Shown here: piece after piece, positions 9,115-18,017 of the stretch | How the letters are laid out: each line of letters opens with the position of its first letter | How positions within the stretch are numbered: position 1 is the stretch's first letter | Assembly (NCBI RefSeq): GCF_014191725.1 | Contig: NZ_JACHWZ010000022.1 | Span: 1 to 64,000 of the forward strand | From: Microbulbifer rhizosphaerae | GTDB lineage: Bacteria; Pseudomonadota; Gammaproteobacteria; Pseudomonadales; Cellvibrionaceae | Direction of reading: 5' to 3' | Length of the DNA: 64,000 nucleotides | Position numbers and translations under genes: made by a program | The notes under the pieces: model-generated | Databases searched by the model: none | What the model saw: only the letters and a program-made list of their open reading frames with translations | Told to the model about the DNA's origin: nothing

Positions 9115-10427
9115 TCCGGGTTTCGCTCTATCGGCTTGGCCATAACGGTGACCGATTCGGGCTTGCTGTTCCCCTTCCAGGGCGCCACCACCATCAGCAG
9201 CAGCATCCCGGGCACGGCCAGTGCTGTGCAAATCAGGTAGAACTCGGTCCACCCCACTCTCTCCACGATGAATCCCGTAGTGGCATTGGCGAAGGTGCGC
9301 GGCAGCGCGGTGAGTGCGGTGAACAGGGCCAACTGCGTCGCTGTGTGGTGCTTGCTGGTAGTTCGCGCAATGAACGCCACAAATGCCGCGGTACCCAGCC
9401 CTACACCGAGGTATTCAAAACTGATCACCAGTGCCAGCAACCACAGGTTGGGTTCAAAGCCCGGCGTGCCCACCCTTCCCACATTCGCCTCGGAGAGCAG
9501 GATAAAGCCCAGGATTGACGCCATTTGCACAACCCCAAATAGCCATAGACTCTTATTGATACCGATACGCACCATCAGAAGGCCGCCCAAAATACCGCCG
9601 ATGACCATTGGCCAAAGGCCGGCGTTTTTGGCAACCAGGCCGATTTCGGTTTTGCTGTAACCCATATCCAGGTAAAAGGGGGTGGCCAGCGCAGTGGCCA
9701 TGTTGTCCCCCAACTTGTAGAGGAACATGAAGGTGAGCACCAACAATGCCTGCCTGACGCCGTTGCGTTTGAAAAATTCTACAAACGGCTGGGTCACCGC
9801 TTCCGCCAAAGTCTTTGGCCTCGCACCCGGATGAATGGGCTCACTCACCATCAGGGTCATCAACAGGCCCACGCCCATAAAGGCGGCAGTGATTAAAAAC
9901 ACCTGATCCCAGGGGAGAATATCGGCAAGCACCAGGCTCAGCGCCCCGGGTATAAGCCCGGCGATCCGGTAGGCATTGACGTGGAAGGAGTTGCCTAAAC
10001 CCAGCTCACGATCAGGAAGGATCTCCCTGCGATAAGCGTCCAGTACTATATCCTGGCTGGCACTAAAGAAAGCCACGCCGCCACATAATACGGCCACGGT
10101 CCAGATGGAAACCTTGGGATTCAGCATGCCCAGCACACCGATGCTAAGCAACAGCAGGAGCTGTGTGACCAGCAGCCAACCGCGACGCCTACCCAAAAAC
10201 GGCATCTGATAGCGCTCCATCAAAGGAGACCACAGAAATTTCCATGTGTAGGGGAAGCCCACCAGAGAAAAGAGGCCGATAGCTGCCAAACTGACATCTT
10301 CGGAGCGAAGCCAGGCGGGGACGAGCTGTATCAGTACGTAAAGCGGCAACCCTGAACTGAACCCGGTAGCGATACAGATCAGCATACGCCGGTTGAATAT
10401 GGCCTCCCTTAGTGTAATTCCGCTCAT
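9111..10427 (-). CDS. ampG: AmpG-type muropeptide permease (MFS)
   Basis: A 438-residue inner-membrane transporter with about 12 to 14 hydrophobic segments. AmpG imports GlcNAc-anhydroMurNAc peptides released during wall turnover. The N-terminus MSGITLREAIFNRRMLICIATGFSSGLPLYVLIQ and the SASQDIVLDAYRREIL motif are characteristic of AmpG. The gene overlaps the ATL gene by 4 bases tail to tail. AmpD and AmpE, the next steps of the same recycling and beta-lactamase signalling route, lie about 6 kb away. No ampC or ampR is in the window, so a resistance role here is not shown. Confidence 0.9.
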   Translation of the reverse strand: MSGITLREAIFNRRMLICIATGFSSGLPLYVLIQLVPAWLRSEDVSLAAIGLFSLVGFPYTWKFLWSPLMERYQMPFLGRRRGWLLVTQLLLLLSIGVLGMLNPKVSIWTVAVLCGGVAFFSASQDIVLDAYRREILPDRELGLGNSFHVNAYRIAGLIPGALSLVLADILPWDQVFLITAAFMGVGLLMTLMVSEPIHPGARPKTLAEAVTQPFVEFFKRNGVRQALLVLTFMFLYKLGDNMATALATPFYLDMGYSKTEIGLVAKNAGLWPMVIGGILGGLLMVRIGINKSLWLFGVVQMASILGFILLSEANVGRVGTPGFEPNLWLLALVISFEYLGVGLGTAAFVAFIARTTSKHHTATQLALFTALTALPRTFANATTGFIVERVGWTEFYLICTALAVPGMLLLMVVAPWKGNSKPESVTVMAKPIERNPD

Positions 10428-10508
10428 GCGATCCCTGAAGGGTGCCTCCGAGTATTATTCGTTGAGGGGGATGCCCCGTCGTGACATTTAGAGCACTTCA
10501 GCGGCCCA

Positions 10509-11090
10509 CTACCGACCGTAGACCACTTCCAGCTGCGCCTCCGCCAATTTATTGGCGTTGACGTAAAAGCCCACCTTCGCCGGCGTGTCCATCTCGTCCA
10601 GCGGCAGTTGCTCGACTTTGAGCGCGAATACCTTGAATTGGTAGTGGTGGTCACCGTGTCCCTCGGGAGGACAGGCGCCCCCGTAACCGAGGCTGCCGAA
10701 GTCGTTGCGGCCCTGAATCGCCTCGGGGATCAAACCGGTTTTCGGATCCCCTGCGCCCTCCGCCAGTTCGGTCACATCGGCGGGAATATTGAACATCACC
10801 CAGTGCCACCAGCCACTGCCGGTGGGCGCATCCGGATCGTGGACCATCAGGGCGAAGCTCTTGGTGCCCTCCGGGGCACCGCTCCAACTCAGTTGGGGGG
10901 AAACATTTTCGCCACCACAACCGTTGTAGACATGCGCGTCCGGCATGCGCTTACCCGGCGCCAGGGTTTTCGAGGTGAGGACGAGCCCCGCGGCGGAAGA
11001 TGCTGTTGAAGACATAGCGGCAAGTACCGAAAGAACTGTGGCAGCCACCAGTTTAGCAGCCCCAAAACAGCGCAGTTTGCGTGAGTTCAT
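10509..11090 (-). CDS. secreted YbhB/YbcL (PEBP, Raf kinase inhibitor-like) protein
   Basis: A 193-residue phosphatidylethanolamine-binding-fold protein. An N-terminal signal peptide (AAKLVAATVLSVLAAMSS then AASSA-like sites) suggests periplasmic export, unlike cytoplasmic E. coli YbhB. Family marks are GENVSPQLSW, MVHDPDAPTGSGWWHWV and the PEGHGDHHYQFKVFAL segment. The ligand is unknown. The ATG overlaps the stop of the upstream dehydratase gene (ATGA at 11087-11090), so the two are translationally coupled. Confidence 0.9.
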   Translation of the reverse strand: MNSRKLRCFGAAKLVAATVLSVLAAMSSTASSAAGLVLTSKTLAPGKRMPDAHVYNGCGGENVSPQLSWSGAPEGTKSFALMVHDPDAPTGSGWWHWVMFNIPADVTELAEGAGDPKTGLIPEAIQGRNDFGSLGYGGACPPEGHGDHHYQFKVFALKVEQLPLDEMDTPAKVGFYVNANKLAEAQLEVVYGR

Positions 11091-12088
11091 GGCGATTCAT
11101 CCTCCTCGCTCGATTCGGAAAAGAGTTCGGCGACTCTGTCGAGATCCATATTGCCACCGGTCAGCACCAGGGCAACATTCTTGTTGCGAAAGCGCGCGCC
11201 GTGTTCCAGCACCGCGGCCAGCGGCACTGCCGCGGAGGGCTCCACCAGCTGCTTGGTGCGGGTCCACAGCAGTCGCATGGCCTCCACTATACCCCGCTCG
11301 GATACGGTGACGACATCCCGTACCGTGCGCCGCGCTATCGCGTAATTGCGGCGTCCGAGGGTGGTCCGCAGGCCGTCCGCTATCGTGCGGGGTTCCTGGG
11401 AGGTGATATGTACACCGCCGCGCAGGGAGCGCTGGGCGTCGTCGGCACCGGCGGGCTCGGCGCCGATCACCAACACGTCCGGTGCCAGCGCGGCGATCGC
11501 CAGACCCACCCCGGCGAGCAGCCCCCCGCCGCCCACCGGGGCCATGACGATGTCCGGGGTAAAACCCTGCTCGCGGCACTGTTGCATGATTTCCAGCGCC
11601 ACTGTGCCCTGGCCGGCGATGATTCGCCGGTCGTCGAAGGGCGGCACCACATGGGCGCCGGTCTCGGCTACCACCTTCTTCAGGGCCGCTTCTCGCTCAT
11701 CCTGGGTGGCGCCGCAGGTAACTATCTCCGCGCCGTAGCCGGCCACCGCGGCGCGCTTGGCCGCCGGTACGGTCTCCGGCATGACCACGATGCAGGCCAG
11801 GCCGCGCTCCGCTGCCGCCCAGGCCAGGGCGGCGCCGTGGTTACCGGAGGAGTGGGTGGCGACCCGGCGGGTTTCCGGTGGCAACTGGGCCAGGGCATTG
11901 CTGGCGCCGCGGGCCTTGAAAGCGCCGACTTTCTGCAGATGCTCGCACTTGAACCAGAGGTTGGCGCCAGTGATGCCGTTGATCTGGCCGCTGCTGATCA
12001 ATGGGGTGCGGTGTATGCGGCCGGCGATATTCTGTGCGGCGGTGAAGACTTCCGCGCTGGTGGGCAGGTCATTGCGATCGGTTGGCAT
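11087..12088 (-). CDS. PLP-dependent threonine/serine dehydratase-type enzyme
   Basis: A 333-residue fold-type II PLP enzyme. GAFKARGA holds the Schiff-base Lys, SSGNHGAALA is the phosphate-side loop, and GGGGLLAG is the glycine loop for PLP phosphate. The length without an ACT domain matches catabolic threonine dehydratase or serine racemase rather than biosynthetic IlvA. The SSGNHG motif is typical of both, so dehydratase versus racemase cannot be settled. The ATG at 12088 gives the conserved start and is preferred to a TTG at 12157. It overlaps the PEBP gene by four bases. Confidence 0.87.
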   Translation of the reverse strand: MPTDRNDLPTSAEVFTAAQNIAGRIHRTPLISSGQINGITGANLWFKCEHLQKVGAFKARGASNALAQLPPETRRVATHSSGNHGAALAWAAAERGLACIVVMPETVPAAKRAAVAGYGAEIVTCGATQDEREAALKKVVAETGAHVVPPFDDRRIIAGQGTVALEIMQQCREQGFTPDIVMAPVGGGGLLAGVGLAIAALAPDVLVIGAEPAGADDAQRSLRGGVHITSQEPRTIADGLRTTLGRRNYAIARRTVRDVVTVSERGIVEAMRLLWTRTKQLVEPSAAVPLAAVLEHGARFRNKNVALVLTGGNMDLDRVAELFSESSEEDESP

Positions 12089-12243
12089 GGTGTCGACAAA
12101 TCCGTCGTGGTAGTCCGCTATTGGCGATAGTTGGCAGCGCAGCGGGCTCCGGGTCAAAACTCCACCACAGCCCGGTCCGCCAAAAAAGCATGGTGACCCA
12201 GCGGCCGGGGCCAGTCAAAGATAAAATTTACGGCGCCGGATTT

Positions 12244-12909
12244 TCACGCGTGTTCAAGCCGCATGGCGCTCCCCTTTCTCACCGCCGGGTCAAATTCCGT
12301 TTCATTGACCCCCAGAATTCCCAGGATCTGTTTCTGCGCGGCCTGCAGAATCAGGTGCTGCTCCCGCTCCTGGGAAATACTTCTGGCCACGGCCACCGCC
12401 CCGACCATAGCCGCGATAATTCCCCGGGCCTTTTCCGCAACGGTTTCCCGATCCGCCGCATACGGCAGTTTCTTCAAGCGCCCGAGAGCGGTGATGCGCG
12501 TCTCCAGCATTTTTTTCATGCGCTCGTAGGCCTCTTCGTACAATTTTTTGATGCGGGGGCGATCGCTGCCGATTTCATTGAACAGAAGGGCTTCCGGGCC
12601 CGGTGCACCCCGGTCCCTGAGCGCGCGCAGGTTCAGGTAGTCGGTGACCAGCGCGGTGAGGTGTTTTATCGAAAAGGGAGCCTTGGCCAGCCGCGCGACC
12701 CGACTGCGCTTGAAACTCTCCAGAAAAGAGGCATTGAACAGCGCCTCCTTGGATTCGAAGTGGGTGTAGAAGGCCCCGTGGGTCATGCGCGCCACTTCCA
12801 TGATCTGGCCGATGGAGACCTTATCGAAACCGTGGCGGCAGAACAGCTCGGTGGCCGAGCGCAGGATACGGTCTTTCGTTTGCGATTTATGGGTTTTGGA
12901 ATAAGGCAC
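12244..12909 (-). CDS. TetR family transcriptional regulator
   Basis: A 221-residue repressor-type protein. The helix-turn-helix lies at about 12-58 (RILRSATELFCRHGFDKVSI then MTHGAFYTHFESKEALF). The ligand domain is divergent, so the inducer is unknown. The SGQ/ARMTHGAFYTHF form is common in the AcrR/NemR-like group. It is divergent from the fabF-type gene with 85 bases between starts. The gap is AT-rich with a TTGATCATATATTAG stretch that could hold an operator. Control of the neighbouring synthase is a reasonable guess from layout only. Confidence 0.9.
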   Translation of the reverse strand: MPYSKTHKSQTKDRILRSATELFCRHGFDKVSIGQIMEVARMTHGAFYTHFESKEALFNASFLESFKRSRVARLAKAPFSIKHLTALVTDYLNLRALRDRGAPGPEALLFNEIGSDRPRIKKLYEEAYERMKKMLETRITALGRLKKLPYAADRETVAEKARGIIAAMVGAVAVARSISQEREQHLILQAAQKQILGILGVNETEFDPAVRKGSAMRLEHA

Positions 12910-12994
12910 GGTCTCTCCCCCCCCGAAATATTATCTTGATCATATATTAGCTGTGGGTAATTTGCTTCCGAGGTATGAATCACCGGGAGGCTGT

Positions 12995-14260
12995 ATGAAT
13001 TCACCAATTGTCGTCACCGGCATGGGGTTGGTCAGCCCGCTGGGCTGCGGCGTCGACGCGGTGTGGCAACGGCTGTGCGCCGGCGTGTCCGGCGTGGGGC
13101 CCATCGAACATTTCGACACCGTCGATTTTCCCGTCCGCCTGGCAGGAATGGTGCCGGACCGTGAGCGGGACCCTGAGATCGGGCTCGACGGCGAGGCGGT
13201 GGCCGGCGCCAAAGAGCGCAAGAAAATGGACCGCTTCACTGTGTTTGCCCTGGCGGCGGCGCAGGAAGCCCTCGCGCAGTCAGGCTGGCAGCCGCGCACC
13301 GAAGCCGAGCGACGCGCCACGGCCACAGTAGTGGGCAGCGGCATCGGCGGATTTCCCACCATCACCCAGGCCCAGCAGACCCTGGTGGAGCGCGGCTACA
13401 AGCGCCTCTCCCCCTTCACCGTGCCGGCTTTTCTCGCCAACCTGGCGGCGGGAAACCTGTCGATCCGCTTCGGCTTCAAAGGCCCCATGGGCTGCCCGGT
13501 GACCGCCTGCGCCGCCGGACTGCAGGCGATCGGCGACGGCATGCGCCTGATCCGCAGCGGTGAGGCGGAAGTGGCGCTGGTGGGTGGCGCCGAGGGCTGT
13601 GTCGATCCCCTGTCGCTGGCGAGCTTCCACGCCATGAAGGCACTTTCCACCCGCAACGACGATCCGCCCCGGGCATCCCGTCCCTTCGACCGCGACCGCG
13701 ATGGTTTTGTGATGGGGGAAGGAGCCGGCCTGCTGGTGATCGAGACCCTGGAGCACGCCGAGGCCCGCGGCGCGACGCCGCTGGCGGTGATCAACGGCTA
13801 CGGCACCAGTGCCGATGCCCACCATATCACCGCCGGCCCGGAGGACGGCGCCGGTGCCGCCGCGGCCATACGCAGCGCCCTGGCCATGGCCGGCCTGACG
13901 CCACAGGATGTGCACTATATCAACGCCCACGCCACCTCCACTCCGGTGGGTGACCGGGCGGAGATTACCTCGCTGCGCAATGTATTCGGTGGACAGCTGG
14001 CGCACATCCCCATTTCCTCCACCAAATCCGCCACCGGCCATCTGCTGGGCGCCGCCGGAGGGGCGGAAGCCATATTCACCATCATGGCCGTGCGCGAGAA
14101 CAAGCTGCCGCCTACCCTGAATCTCGGTTGTGCGGATGAATGCATGCAGGATCTGGACCTGGTGCCGAACACGAGCCGGAGCCAGCAGACGCAGCACGCG
14201 CTGTGCAACGGCTTTGGCTTTGGTGGGGTCAACGCGTCGCTGCTGGTTTCCAAGGCCTGA
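12995..14260 (+). CDS. fabF: beta-ketoacyl-ACP synthase II (FabF-type)
   Basis: A 421-residue condensing enzyme that elongates acyl-ACP with malonyl-ACP. The thiolase-fold triad is visible: Cys near 172 (PVTACAAGLQA), His near 312 (NAHATSTPVGD) and His near 349 (KSATGHLLGAAGG). It ends with GFGFGGVNASLLV. The ATG at 12995 has GGGAGG 6 bases upstream, so an in-frame reading from 12953 is not needed. No acpP, fabD or fabG is adjacent, so this may be a second FabF copy under the divergent TetR protein, perhaps for modified or membrane-adaptive fatty acids. Confidence 0.92.
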   Translation: MNSPIVVTGMGLVSPLGCGVDAVWQRLCAGVSGVGPIEHFDTVDFPVRLAGMVPDRERDPEIGLDGEAVAGAKERKKMDRFTVFALAAAQEALAQSGWQPRTEAERRATATVVGSGIGGFPTITQAQQTLVERGYKRLSPFTVPAFLANLAAGNLSIRFGFKGPMGCPVTACAAGLQAIGDGMRLIRSGEAEVALVGGAEGCVDPLSLASFHAMKALSTRNDDPPRASRPFDRDRDGFVMGEGAGLLVIETLEHAEARGATPLAVINGYGTSADAHHITAGPEDGAGAAAAIRSALAMAGLTPQDVHYINAHATSTPVGDRAEITSLRNVFGGQLAHIPISSTKSATGHLLGAAGGAEAIFTIMAVRENKLPPTLNLGCADECMQDLDLVPNTSRSQQTQHALCNGFGFGGVNASLLVSKA

Positions 14261-14293
14261 CATGAAAGGCTCTGAGTTAAGCGACCTCTTCTT

Positions 14294-14333
14294 GTAGGGT
14301 GGGCAAAGGAGCGCAGCGACGTGCCCATCCTAC
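14294..14333. terminator. GTAGGGTGGGCA hairpin repeat between convergent genes
   Basis: GTAGGGTGGGCA (14294-14305) and TGCCCATCCTAC (14322-14333) form a hairpin with one mismatch. It lies between the convergent fabF-type and aldehyde dehydrogenase genes, so it can act as a two-way terminator. A half copy (GCCCATCCTACAAG) lies at about 33702-33716 after pyrC. The GTAGGGTGGGC motif is a widely dispersed proteobacterial repeat. Confidence 0.65.
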
Positions 14334-14359
14334 TGAGGGCTCTACAGCGCGGAATCAGA

Positions 14360-15790
14360 CTACCGCAACAGGCGCAGCAGTTTGAATTTTTTGCCGGTAA
14401 ACGGCGCGTAGCGCAGGTCCAGGTCGAACAGGTAGCTGCGCTTCATCACCGCCTTGAAATGGCTGAAGGTCTTGAAACCGTGCTCGCCGTGGTAGGCGCC
14501 CATGCCGCTGGGGCCCACGCCGCCGAACGGCAGGTCGTGGGCAGTCATAAACATCATGCAGTCGTTGACGCAGGCATTTCCGGAGCTGCAGTGGCTGAGG
14601 ATGCGGTCGGCGAGGTGCTCGTTCCGGGTGAAGACATAGAGCGCCAGCGGCTTCTCCCGCCCGTTGACGAACGCCTCCACCTGCCCGAAATCCTCCAGCT
14701 CGATTACCGGCAGCATCGGCCCGAATATCTCCTCCTGCATCACCGGGGCCTGCACGCCCACGTTGCGCAGCACGGTGGGCGCCACATAGCGGTTCTCAAT
14801 CTCCACGCGGCCGCCGAATACCACATCCCCGTCGGCCAGGTAATCGGCCAGGCGCTGGGCGTGGCGGCGGTTGACGATACGCCCGTAGTCGGCGGACCGG
14901 CCGGGATCGTCGCCGAACATTTCGCGCACAGCCTTCTCAATCGCCGGCAGCAGCCGGTCAGCGGTAGCCTTGGTGCACAGCAGGTAATCCGGCGCTACGC
15001 AGGTCTGCCCGGCATTGGTGAACTTGCCCCAGGCGATGCGGCGCGCGGCCACATCGATATTTGCGTCGTCAGCGACGATACAGGGGCTCTTGCCCCCCAG
15101 CTCCAAGGTAACCGGCGTCAGGTGCCTGGCCGCAGCGTTCATCACTATCTTGCCCACGGCGCCGCCACCGGTGTAGAGGATATGATCCCAGCGCTGCTCC
15201 AGCAGCGCGGTGGTTTCCGGTACCGCGCCCTCGACACAGGCAAAGGCGTCATTGTCCAGATAGCGTGGCAGCAGTTCCGTCACCAGCTTTGAGGTGGCGG
15301 GAGCCAGCTCAGAGGGTTTCACCACGGCACAATTGCCGGCGGCAATAGCCGGTACCAGCGGCGATAGCAATAATTGTAACGGGTAGTTCCAGGCACCGAT
15401 GATCAGCACCACCCCCAGTGGCTCGGGCTGGATGTAGCTCCGGCCCGGCTGGGCGATGACCGGAGTGGAGACGCGGCGTTTGCCGGCCCACTTTTTCAGG
15501 TATTTGAGGGCGTGGTCGATATCGCCATAAAGGGCGGAGACCTCGGTGGTATAGCCCTCTTGCGGCGCCTTGTTCAGGTCCTCGCGCAGGGCCTGCAGGA
15601 ACTGCTCCTCGTTGTCCGAGAGCATCCTGCGCAACTGGCTGAGCTGCTGGCGACGCCAGGCGAGATCCGCCGTGGTGCCGCTGCGAAAGTAGGTTCTCAA
15701 ACCGGCCATCAGGGCCGCGGCATTGAGTTCGCCGCCAGTACCACCGTCGAGATTGGCTGCCATTTGCGGCTCCAGGGTGAATGCTTGCAT
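14360..15790 (-). CDS. NAD(P)-dependent aldehyde dehydrogenase (coniferyl-type)
   Basis: A 476-residue aldehyde-to-acid oxidising enzyme. Catalytic residues are C264 in GQTCVAPDY, E230 in LELGGK, N135 in GAWNYP and K158 in VVKPSE. The lack of the oligomerisation tail and the closing GPSGMGAYHGEHGFKTFSH block place it in the short class with coniferyl and fatty aldehyde dehydrogenases. The ATG at 15790 is chosen over an upstream extension that has no family match. It is followed by a hairpin shared with the convergent fabF-type gene. The substrate is unproven. Medium- or long-chain or aromatic aldehydes are likely. Confidence 0.9.
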   Translation of the reverse strand: MQAFTLEPQMAANLDGGTGGELNAAALMAGLRTYFRSGTTADLAWRRQQLSQLRRMLSDNEEQFLQALREDLNKAPQEGYTTEVSALYGDIDHALKYLKKWAGKRRVSTPVIAQPGRSYIQPEPLGVVLIIGAWNYPLQLLLSPLVPAIAAGNCAVVKPSELAPATSKLVTELLPRYLDNDAFACVEGAVPETTALLEQRWDHILYTGGGAVGKIVMNAAARHLTPVTLELGGKSPCIVADDANIDVAARRIAWGKFTNAGQTCVAPDYLLCTKATADRLLPAIEKAVREMFGDDPGRSADYGRIVNRRHAQRLADYLADGDVVFGGRVEIENRYVAPTVLRNVGVQAPVMQEEIFGPMLPVIELEDFGQVEAFVNGREKPLALYVFTRNEHLADRILSHCSSGNACVNDCMMFMTAHDLPFGGVGPSGMGAYHGEHGFKTFSHFKAVMKRSYLFDLDLRYAPFTGKKFKLLRLLR

Positions 15791-15966
15791 AAATAATTCT
15801 GCCCCGCCTTGAATTCTTATTGTTCTTTTGACTCCGCACAACAAAGGCCACTTATCGGCCTTGACCTTGCGCGCAATATCCGGGGCAGCCGGCACCAAGT
15901 CAAGCCGCCAATTGGAACAAAGTTCCAAACTTGGCGCCAGTTCACTTCTTCCATCCTACGGGCCGA

Positions 15967-16848
15967 TCAGAAATCAAACAGCACCAATAGTGCCAGTACC
16001 GTGATCCACAACAACAGGGCGCGGGACAACAGCGCCTGCAGCCCTTCCAGTTGCGCACCGCAGGCCCGCTGCCCCTCGGCCACCTCCACGCCGGCGCTGC
16101 ACTCACTGGCGTCGATACCGCCCAGCGCGCCCTCCAGGTAGATCTCCAGCACCTCCGGGGTACTCCGCTCGCGACAAGTGAGACACTGGCGCCAGGCGCG
16201 GTAGCAGCCCGCGAAATTACCCACGATGGCAAAGCTGAATCCCATTGCCCGCACCGGCAACCACTCGAGCAGCCACAGCCAGCGCATGGCGGTTTCCCTG
16301 TTCCCACCCTCTGGCGCCGCGTCCGCGTAGAGTGCGCTGAGACGGTACATCACCGCGCCGGGTATCCCCAATAACAGGAACCAGAACAGCACCGCGAACA
16401 GGCGCTCGAAGGCGCAGTAGGCCGCGCCGCGAAAAACCTGCTCGTGCAGTACCTGCGGTTCATCCGCCGGGGCCTCCGGCAATTCGCGCAACAACGGCGC
16501 GGCGGCCTTGCGCGCCGCTTCCAGGTCGCCCTGATACCAGTTGCGCAGGTAACTGCTAACCATTTCGTTGAAGTTGCCCCGCCCCAGGCAGTAGAGCAGC
16601 AGCAGCGCCCCCAGCAACAGGGCCCCCAGGCCGCCCAGTGCGGCTTCCACCAGCACCATCAGTATCGCTGCGGCCACAACCGGCGGCAGTACCGCCACGG
16701 CGAGCATCCGCTCCGGGTGGCCTTGCAGCTCCCCGCGGCCGAAGAGGCGACCGCACCACCAGTGGAACCAGTCGTCCCGGTGCAGGGGCGCGCCGGAGCC
16801 CCAGAACTGCACCAGCCCCAGGGCCAGCAGTACCGTGAAAAGAGCCAT
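15967..16848 (-). CDS. ampE: AmpE family inner-membrane protein
   Basis: A 293-residue membrane protein with about four hydrophobic segments (start, about 48-85, about 150-175, and the last 20 residues). RGNFNEMVSSYLRNWYQGDLEAA and the HEQVFRGAAYCAFERLFAVLFWF block fit AmpE, a protein distantly related to CobD-like membrane proteins and encoded with AmpD. Its role in sensing wall recycling is suggested in the literature but not settled. It lies 103 bases after ampD on the same strand, with a GGTTAGTG hairpin in the gap. Confidence 0.88.
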   Translation of the reverse strand: MALFTVLLALGLVQFWGSGAPLHRDDWFHWWCGRLFGRGELQGHPERMLAVAVLPPVVAAAILMVLVEAALGGLGALLLGALLLLYCLGRGNFNEMVSSYLRNWYQGDLEAARKAAAPLLRELPEAPADEPQVLHEQVFRGAAYCAFERLFAVLFWFLLLGIPGAVMYRLSALYADAAPEGGNRETAMRWLWLLEWLPVRAMGFSFAIVGNFAGCYRAWRQCLTCRERSTPEVLEIYLEGALGGIDASECSAGVEVAEGQRACGAQLEGLQALLSRALLLWITVLALLVLFDF

Positions 16849-16926
16849 AGTCAGGTCCAGTCGAATAAATTATCGAACGAGAAGAATAACGCCAGCGGCA
16901 CAGGGAAAACCAGTAGTTGGCGGTCA

Positions 16927-16966
16927 ATGGTTAGTGATTCGCGGGGAGTAGCTAGTCACTAACCAT
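16927..16966. repeat. GGTTAGTG hairpin at ampD 3' end
   Basis: ATGGTTAGTGA (16927-16937) and TCACTAACCAT (16956-16966) are perfect 11-bp inverted arms. On the minus strand the right arm encodes the last codons of ampD (M-V-S-D), and the adjoining CTAG gives the TAG stop. Related hairpins lie at 46107-46145 and 61456-61488. Confidence 0.8.
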
Positions 16967-17515
16967 ATCATCGAGCAACGCAAAGTAGCGCTGCCAGTCG
17001 AACCCGGGGCCGGGGTCCAGTTTGCGTCCGGGGGCAATATCGGAGTGGCCGGTGATCCTGTCGCGGCCGATCGCCGGATAAGTGTCCATAATCGCCGCGG
17101 TGATCTCCGCCAGTATGCGGTACTGGATGTCGGTGTAGGTATCCGTATCCAGCCCCTCCAGCTCGATACCGATGGAGAAGTCGTTGCAGTCCGAACGCCC
17201 GCAGAACTCCGACTGACCGGCGTGCCAGGCCCGCTTGCCGCAAGGCACGTACTGGGTGACCCGGCCGCCTCGATCGATCAGGATATGGGCGGAAACCCGC
17301 AATCCGGCAACTTCGGAGAAGTAGGGATGAGCGTCGATATCCAACTGCCCGAGAAAGAAGTCGTCGATGTAAGGGCCGCCGTACTGTCCCGGCGGCAGGC
17401 TGATACAGTGGATCACCAGCAGATCCACCTCGGTGCCGTCGGGGCGATCGTTGCAGTGGGGGCTCGGTACCCGGCGGGCGCCGGACAGCCAGCCGGATTC
17501 GAATTGGTATTTCAC
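16952..17515 (-). CDS. ampD: 1,6-anhydro-N-acetylmuramyl-L-alanine amidase AmpD
   Basis: A 187-residue cytoplasmic zinc amidase that cuts the stem peptide from anhydroMurNAc muropeptides brought in by AmpG. Zinc ligands by alignment from memory are H36 (LLVIHC), H157 (TGHSD) and D167. K165 and E118 (GIELEG) are in catalytic positions. No signal peptide, as expected for AmpD rather than a periplasmic AmiD. The last four residues and stop fall in a dispersed GGTTAGTG repeat, so the C-terminus has been changed by repeat insertion or the repeat arose there. In many bacteria loss of AmpD derepresses AmpC. Confidence 0.95.
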   Translation of the reverse strand: MKYQFESGWLSGARRVPSPHCNDRPDGTEVDLLVIHCISLPPGQYGGPYIDDFFLGQLDIDAHPYFSEVAGLRVSAHILIDRGGRVTQYVPCGKRAWHAGQSEFCGRSDCNDFSIGIELEGLDTDTYTDIQYRILAEITAAIMDTYPAIGRDRITGHSDIAPGRKLDPGPGFDWQRYFALLDDMVSD

Positions 17516-17665
17516 TATGATTTCTCCAGTACGACTGGAGACAATTCTATGGGAAGAGCCATGAAAGTGGCGAGGATGCTGAAAAAGCCTGTTTGAGATC
17601 TTTCATGCGGACGATTCTTGTAACTCAAATTTCGGGGCGGGATGGACTATCGATGGATGGCACAC

Positions 17666-17735
17666 TGTGGGAGCCTGCCTGCAGGCGATTGAGGTACCGG
17701 CGACACCCGCTTCGCCAGCGGGGCTGGCTCCCGCA
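17666..17735. repeat. REP-like pair TGTGGGAGCCTGC / GGCTCCCGCA
   Basis: TGTGGGAGCCTGCCTGCAGGCGA begins at 17666 and a complementary GCTGGCTCCCGCA ends at 17735. This resembles Pseudomonas-type REP sequences. A related unit lies at 21849-21892. No REP-associated transposase is seen in the window. Confidence 0.75.
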
Positions 17736-17746
17736 GGTGGCCCCAA

Positions 17747-18017
17747 CTAGTGTACTGTCTCATACTAAATGGTCCTATCAGAGCCCCCCAAAATGCTCAC
17801 AGTTAGGCGCAGCTCGCAGGGAATGGTCATTCCATTTTCAAGAGCTGCAACGCCGCTGTGGGCATTTTGGGGGGCTCCCTGCGGGCGGGCCGCTAAGCAG
17901 CCATCTGCGGCGTTGCACTTGCTTGACGTAGAATGACTACGCCTGCGCAAGTGCGCCTTGCATCTGGCCGCTTAGCGGCCCGCTGATAGGACCATTTAGT
18001 ATGAGACAGTACACTAG
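17747..18017. mobile_element. MITE-like element with perfect 35-bp terminal inverted repeats
   Basis: The left end (17747-17781) starts CTAGTGTACTGTCTCATACT and the right end (17983-18017) is its exact reverse complement over 35 bases, including CTAG at both tips, which could be the target duplication or part of it. Inside are two further inverted pairs: GAGCCCCCCAAAATGC with GCATTTTGGGGGGCTC (about 17781-17876), and GGGCCGCTAAG with CTTAGCGGCCC (about 17888-17982). No transposase ORF is present, so it would need one in trans. The right tip abuts the 3' end of the DUF1631 gene and contains its TAG stop at 18014-18016. Confidence 0.85.

Noticed and set aside
14294..14333. An isolated attC site, because AGGAGCGCAGCGAC resembles attC inner motifs
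   Set aside because: It lacks the ATAAC and GTTAT end cores and fits the dispersed GTAGGGTGGGC hairpin family.
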